In this document: one piece after another, positions 59,013-64,000 of the stretch
How the letters are laid out: every line of letters starts with the position of its first letter
How positions within the stretch are numbered: position 1 is the first letter of the stretch
From: Perognathus longimembris pacificus
Taxonomy: Eukaryota; Chordata; Mammalia; Rodentia; Heteromyidae
DNA: 64,000 nt
NCBI RefSeq assembly: GCF_023159225.1
Contig: NC_063170.1
Span: forward strand, 62,780,208 to 62,844,207
Direction: 5' to 3'
Notes under the pieces: generated by a model
Seen by the model: the letters and a program-made list of their open reading frames with translations, nothing else
What the model was told of the DNA's origin: nothing
The model's database searches: none
Program-made: the position numbers and the translations under genes

Positions 59013-60199
59013 CTTTTTTTCTTTTGTGGCATCATACAAGCTTGAAGTAGCACTCTGGTGTGGAAGCACAAGTGGACCCCACAGGCTCTGTGTCCATTGT
59101 AAGCATTTACTGCCATCATCTACATGTGCTGCAGGACCATCGTATGCATGTATCAACCTCACCCTTGTTCAGATCCCAGGTGGACATGCTTCCATCTACC
59201 AGACAGAGGAGCAGCAGGGGAAACTCAGTGTGAATATAGATGAGGTTCATCTCTGCAAGCATTGTCAGACAACTGAGGGAATCAATCCCATATCTGCTAA
59301 GTTTGATGAATCACTTCTGCTTTTCCTTGTGGAGATACATAGCACGCGAACTGACAGAAATCAAAAGTCCTAGATGTGTCTCCTTATGCCTAGAAATGGC
59401 TGGTTACCAACCAGGATTTGTCTCCTGAATTTAGTAGGAAGTGTAAGCCCACTGAATAGCCAGCTCCATGTTGTCCTCTGACAGGCAGTATGAAACATAA
59501 TTCCTGAATCACCTGTGTTTTGACTTTAGGGGACATGACAGCTCAGAAGGGTAAAATCAAAGAGAAGGAAAGAAGAAAATTTTCCAATTATTGAAAGAGT
59601 AATAAAATGAATCCATACATAATTCATAAGTCTCCCTATTTCCTTAAAAATGATACAATCAAATCCCAAATGCACACTAAATTGGCAATAATAACAGAAA
59701 AAAAGCATTCTAAGCATCTTCTATTAGCTGGGCACTTTGCATATCTCTATATAATAGAACATAGTTTTTTTTTCTCTATATTATGGTGAAGTGATAAGGA
59801 TCAATGTCATCAAAGTAGTTATCGACAGTTATCACTACTCCCTGAGGAAATCTCATAAAGCTAAATACAAAGGCACTTCCAACATTCACAATCAGCTTCA
59901 CTCACTTCTAAAAATTCCACCCTTGGGAACTGGTCTCAGAATGTGATCATTTTCCACAGGATTGAAATAAAAGGAGACCTAGCATTCTCTGGAACCACTT
60001 CTGTTATCTTTGCCTACTTACATAAGTATATATTTATGGTCAGACCTTATCAATCCATGGATTCTCCGTGCTTTATCCTACAGCAGTGCACCCTTTTCCT
60101 TAGGCACAGAGTTAATGATGCCCCTCTGAAAGCAGGTGAAGCCATTAGATGTTCAGTAATCTTAGTCAACTTCTTTTGGCCTTTAAATATTTTTTTTTA

Positions 60200-60410
60200 T
60201 CATCTTTAAGTAGTTGTACAAAGGAGTTACCATTTTACAAAGCAGTATTCTGTGCACAACACATCTTTTTCAATGTCACCCCTGTCAACAATAGGCAATG
60301 CTTCTGCCATATTTTGTCTTTACAACCCATACTTGGAGCAGCCACATACCAGGTTATTTTATCTGGCTCTCTAACCTCTCAAGACCATTCTGGTAGACAG
60401 TAAGCCACTG
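60200..60410 (-). mobile_element. Interspersed repeat, probably truncated L1 3' end, antisense
   Basis: Contains tttaagtagttgtacaaagg, agttaccattttacaaagca and ttcaatgtcacccctgtcaa, matching the repeats at 15760 and 36890 in order. Only the end portion is present, as in 5'-truncated retroposed copies. Confidence 0.45.
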
Positions 60411-61769
60411 AAGTAGAGGGTGTGAGGAAAGTTGTGAAAGGAGGTAGAGTAGGGAAGACAAGATAAGGGAAAAGGAGATGAAGGAGAAAGAGAGTGTACC
60501 ACAGAGGGGTAGTCTCTGTGACAAGAGAAGAGAGATTGCTATTGATCAAATCACATGATCTTTCTTTTGTTCCATCAGTAAGCAGGTACCTTGGAAAGAA
60601 CCATTCGAGCATCACAGTGAAAAGAATAAAACAAGTGAGAAACAGAATAAAAACTAGTTTCTCTTCATTAACTTTTTCTCCTGGATAAATTACCTGGAAA
60701 AAAACTGGCTCTTTTAGTTACAGAGCCTATTTATGGTTCAAAAAGAAAATTCAAAGACTCTCTGCGGCCACATTCCCTTATGGTACACCAGCCTGTGGGG
60801 CTCTTGTTGCAGGAACAGAATAGAGCCCTTCTAGGATTCTCTCTTCCTGTTTATGCCCCTCAGTATTTTACAATGGATATCTTCTAAGTCATTACTGCTT
60901 CTTTTTTTTGTTTTACTTTTGCTTTTTCTCTCACACATTCAGTATTAATAATACAATAACCTCTCCATACATCTTTTCAAGGCAGGAGTACCCAGGAAGT
61001 ATCCGCATAGCCTTCGTTAGCCCTTCTTCCTCCTTGCAGAGATTCCTAATGAACAAGCAAATAAACCCCATTTTATTTTGCATCATCCACTCCTTAATTT
61101 AATGGTGCTTCGTGCATCAGGTAGCATGGATATCAAGTAGGCAAATGAACCATATGTTCCCATGTTTAAGGAAGAATGACAGTCTGATAACACAAGGCTT
61201 ATAAAGACCTCCCTTCTGCGCTGCCTCTGTGTAATAAAAATTTAAATTGTTCCTTCTCAACTCCTGAGAGCCTTGTTAAGGTGAGCTTTTCCAAGGGAAT
61301 ACATGTTGAAGATGTCAAGAGCCATCTGATAACTCCTGCCTGTGTCACAGGATGATGTTACAAGCTGAAATCCTGTGTGTGTCCCAGCCTGTCTTATTCT
61401 TATTTTCCCTCTTTCCATCTAATCCTCTTTCTTTTACTCCCCCTGGCCTCCACCAGTCTCCAGGCACTCATCCCTTCACACAGCGTATACAGAACCACCT
61501 GCCTGCCTAGGTGAGAAAAAAAGCTCTGCTTCATGAAAGATGTAAAGCCTGCCTTTAAGCTTAGCTTGTAAGTCTGATGAGTTCTGTCTTGTGTTGGAGT
61601 ATTATTGCCTGGAGGTCCTTATTTAAAATGTTTTCCTGTGGTCTTCAACCAAGGGAAATATATCAAAGAAAGAAGGTTCACAAAATAAATACCATCTCAT
61701 AAATTCTTATACTATGTCTGGCAATGGGAAATGGCTAGACTTCATTGTAGAGTTGCTGAGGATTCATTG

Positions 61770-61870
61770 GCTGTATTGGTCACTTTCAAATTTGATTGTG
61801 TACCAGGAGACCTTGAGAGCAAATTCAGGTGCCAGGTTGTGCCCAGGATCTTGATTCAGTTGCTGAAGAG
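61770..61870. mobile_element. MER5-like transposon fragment
   Basis: Contains tcactttcaaatttgattgt, gagagcaaattcaggtgcca, ggttgtgcccaggatcttga and ttcagttgctg, in the order of MER5A text. Weak and short. Confidence 0.45.
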
Positions 61871-63112
61871 CAGTGCAGAAGAATATGTCCTTTACAAGTT
61901 TACCTCTTGAAACCTCAAGTAAAGCAGGAGCTATGAATGAATACCATTAGAAAAACACTAGTTTGCTGCACACACATTGTCAGACAAAATACAAGGTTTC
62001 TTCATTTAATCATTTTCTTTTCCCTGCCCTGTAAGTTTGATTTCTATGCTCAACTTTTCTCTCTTCATCTTACTTCACCATGGAAAAGATGTTAAGTCTA
62101 CTGTTCTCTTACGTTTTGAACATATGAATGGTATTCACCTACTGTTGGTGTTCACTTCTAATTTCTCAGTGACATTTCTATCTTTCAAAATTCACATAAA
62201 TATTCAAGAGCATAATTATATAGACAGAAAAGGTCAATTTTCCATGAAATTTATACAAATGACCTTTTGTTCTTGGTTTGATGTTTTAGAAAAAGGAGTG
62301 ATTACTTATGTACTCAAAGTATAATAATGTCCCTTACTTTAAAAAGATGGCTACCCAACACATTTCTATTGATGAGGGTGAGCTTATAGAAATAAATAAG
62401 ATAAATAGGCAGAGAGAGAACTGACGCCTACCTAACATAGTTGAAGAAATATAAACTAGACCATAGCTGTTTGTGTTCGAAATGATATGTGATGTTACCA
62501 GAGCATTGTTCCCAGTCTCTGGCTGTTATTTTCCCATTTCTTCATTCTTTTTTCTGTTTGCAGTGGAATTTGTGTAAGAACTCACTTTCTGAAACAAATG
62601 AAATCATATGATTCTGCCTGAAGAGAATACCAGAATCTTATTCCGCGCCTTCTCCGTTTTTCACCCTATAGTGATCTGAGGTTTCCCAAGACTGTAGTTT
62701 GATGACTACTGATTTGCAATGAGAAATCTGATTCCTAGGTGTAACCTGTCAAGTCATTCACTTATTTAAAGTACAGTGGCAAACCAATTTTATGAGTTTG
62801 TGAACCATTTTGGATTACTATATTTTATTTATTTATTTAGCATTATGGAGATTGAAATTCTCTATGTAGGCTTTGCAGTGAGCCCAGAGTCTCCAGGGCC
62901 CATGGCTCTGATGAAGTGGGGAATGTAGACCACAAATAGGTGATGATGTGAGTACCATTCACTAATAGACTTGGAAGAGTTAAGAAAGTTCTTATCACAT
63001 TGAATATAATGGAATTGGCCCTCGAAGAGGAACAGAAAGCTTTCTCAACATACAACAAGGGCAGATCTTATGTACATATCTTTAAACCAAGTACTTCTCC
63101 AAGGAGATGTTG

Positions 63113-63170
63113 ACTTTCTTTCTTTCTTTCTATATATATATATGTACGTACGTTTGTGCATGTGTGTGTG
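63113..63170. repeat. (TTTC)n(TA)n compound microsatellite
   Basis: TTTC units, TA units, then GTAC and TG units. Confidence 0.9.
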
Positions 63171-64000
63171 CATTCTAGGAAGACATATTTCCTTAGTATT
63201 CCTTTGCATAGAAATAAAAAGAGACTTCAAATCATTCTAAGTCATCTAACAGTTGACTCTCTACTTAAGGAAAGTTTGGTTAGGCTTAATCACATACACA
63301 CATTTTTCTTCCTACCTCAGATTACATTACTAATACAGTCAGAAATCTCTCATCTCTACAGTTGAACCTGAGTTTCATCATAGGAAAATGATGATAACAG
63401 TGACTATATTTCTTTAAGCAATACCTCTCATGGGCAGAGAGTGTATCTAGGTATTAGATACATTAATGTAATTTTTGTAGCATAACTATGAATGATAGTT
63501 GTGTTTTGTAGTTCAGTAAAATGAAGGCTAGTAAAATTTGAGTAATTTCACACTTAGAGTTACATAACCAATAACTTATGGAAAACAATTCAGTTCTAAA
63601 AAGCTTGGGCTCCAAAATCACATATAATATGAAATTGCTACACCATAAGTTTTAATTATATTTCTAATTACTTCTGGTGTTCATTTGTGAAATGGAAAGG
63701 AGATATTGCTCTTATTATTATTATACACATTATTTTTTCTTTGTTATTCACAGTTAAATCACTAAAGAGTAATATATTCCATCAAACTATTTCATCCCTT
63801 AAAGGTGTAGGATAAATCTGTGTGGTCCAATAGACCAACTCTTCATGACTCATATCAGTGAAGTAATAAGACCAAGTCCTTCTAGTGCTTTCTGTCCTGT
63901 ACCCATAATGAGCAAATGATTGATTGGATTTTTTGTGAAACATATTATATGACTTTTTATGACATGTAGACAGAGATTTGAAAATTTAGTCTACACCAAA

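Larger units (their letters stand above)
54041..64000 (+). other. CNTN6: CNTN6 intron downstream of exon g (3' end outside window)
   Basis: At least 9960 bp of intron. The next exon should encode the rest of Ig5 with a Y-x-C motif after an initial single base; I found no such frame. The content is GA and CT/CA microsatellites, an antisense SINE (56780-57012), an L2-like piece (58730-58850), an L1-end-like repeat (60200-60410), a MER5-like piece (61770-61870) and (TTTC)n(TA)n at 63113-63170. About 57300-58700, 60420-61750 and 61880-63100 hold no gene and nothing I can name. Confidence 0.75.

Noticed and set aside
1..64000. CRISPR arrays, operons, bacterial mobile elements
   Set aside because: The split gene, SINEs and microsatellites show mammalian nuclear DNA. 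No regularly spaced repeat-spacer pattern exists.
1..64000. A complete endogenous retrovirus or other undescribed multi-gene system
   Set aside because: No long coding frames, no paired long terminal repeats and no retroviral protein motifs were seen on either strand.

Overview
The window is intron-rich, AT-rich mammalian nuclear DNA carrying a central part of one gene on the + strand: CNTN6 (contactin-6, also called NB-3), a GPI-anchored neuronal adhesion protein of the immunoglobulin superfamily. Seven coding exons, called a to g here, can be read at 19662-19757, 28093-28296, 30280-30382, 48446-48630, 50482-50618, 51594-51723 and 53890-54040. Their phases join without a break, all have AG/GT borders, and the 1006 spliced bases have no stop. 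They encode roughly residues 118-453: Ig domains 2, 3 and 4 and the first half of Ig5. The signal peptide, Ig1, the end of Ig5, Ig6, the fibronectin III repeats and the GPI signal lie outside. No other gene, RNA gene or CpG-rich promoter was found on either strand.

The host looks like a castorimorph rodent, most likely a geomyoid (kangaroo rat or pocket mouse group). The evidence is a set of SINEs with a shared right-hand unit. One copy (13168-13388) has a tRNA-Ala/ID-like head joined to that unit, the layout published as IDL-Geo in Geomyoidea. About a dozen others have a 7SL/B1-like head on the same tail. Older B1 plus ID-like composites, one ID element and one plain B1 also occur. The species call is an inference from repeats recognised by eye.

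Layout: 1-19661 is an intron with an old antisense L1, SINEs, and a cluster of long pyrimidine/purine tracts at 12.7-17.2 kb. Exon a follows. The 8.3 kb a-b intron holds a MER5A copy and SINEs. Exon b has a (TTG)8 microsatellite where its polypyrimidine tract should be. Exon c lies 2 kb further on. The 18 kb c-d intron holds two antisense L1 fragments, one with a SINE nested in it, and many SINEs. Exons d, e, f and g lie close together (48.4-54.0 kb), with a CA repeat just upstream of f and a TG repeat upstream of g. From 54041 to the end is intron with SINE, microsatellite, L2/MIR and MER5-like remnants; the next exon was not found.

Each complete Ig domain is encoded by two exons and is bounded by phase-1 introns, with the inner intron always between the two disulfide cysteines. 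No unknown multi-gene system is visible. The points most worth checking are the tail-sharing SINE families, microsatellites sitting at splice-regulatory positions, and possible conserved noncoding elements.
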